A stretch of 31,835 nt of DNA from Chara braunii (taxonomy: Eukaryota; Streptophyta; Charophyceae; Charales; Characeae), in NCBI GenBank assembly GCA_003427395.1, contig BFEA01000820.1:210430-242264 (forward strand), given 5' to 3'. Position 1 is the first letter of the stretch; each line of letters begins with the position of its first letter. The position numbers and the translations under genes were made by a program. Positions 31,772-31,835 of this stretch are shown here, one piece after another. Below the pieces are notes generated by a model that worked only from the letters and a program-made list of their open reading frames with translations, was not told the origin of the DNA and ran no database searches.

Positions 31772-31835
<64 letters not shown>

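Larger units (their letters stand above)
31018..31835. repeat. Cluster of hairpins separated by (GA)n and (CT)n microsatellites
   Basis: (GA)n or (CT)n lie near 31208-31258, 31350-31386, 31488-31557, 31601-31618, 31703-31733 and 31774-31835. Between them are inverted repeats at 31262-31307, 31390-31436, 31559-31598, 31627-31690 and 31736-31775. Open frames here encode only RERERE or SLSLSL strings. The right end runs off the window. Confidence 0.9.

Overview
The window is nuclear DNA of a green eukaryote and is built almost entirely of decayed Ty3/gypsy (chromovirus) LTR retrotransposons. No intact host gene was recognised. A block of plastid-derived DNA (chlB, petB, psaA, infA, chlI pieces) fixes the lineage as a photosynthetic green organism. 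Plastid-encoded chlI and infA together with chlB point to a green alga, plausibly a streptophyte alga such as a charophyte, rather than a land plant; the exact taxon is inference.

Layout: 1-184 is the 3' end of an LTR (family C). 694-9421 is element A, a chromovirus on the + strand with ~1.0 kb LTRs, PBS, gag, pol and PPT. 9422-12166 is AT-rich and microsatellite-rich spacer. 12167-22297 is element B, a relative of A on the - strand; its integrase is split by a 1.2 kb mosaic of plastid DNA and its 3' LTR carries a 200 bp foldback insertion. 22298-22700 is AT-rich. 22704-27614 is the gag, integrase, canonical chromodomain, PPT and 3' LTR of element C on the + strand; protease, RT and RNase H are missing. 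27615-30112 holds a degenerate reverse transcriptase/RNase H of a fourth element D on the - strand. 30113-31000 is unassigned. 31000-31835 is a cluster of hairpins separated by (GA)n/(CT)n tracts. The simplest reading is that A and B inserted into the long AT-rich leader of C, whose two LTRs lie at the window start and at 27117-27614, and that C lies in or beside D.

The most interesting signal is at the gag-pol junction of A and B. Both place pol in the -1 frame, both carry the heptamer G GGA AAC in the gag frame a few codons before the gag stop, and both have a hairpin exactly 10 nt downstream with a 9 nt loop. This is a conserved candidate -1 programmed ribosomal frameshift module. The second is the multi-locus plastid DNA patch. 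All pol genes carry stops, frameshifts and lost catalytic residues, so none of the copies can be autonomous.
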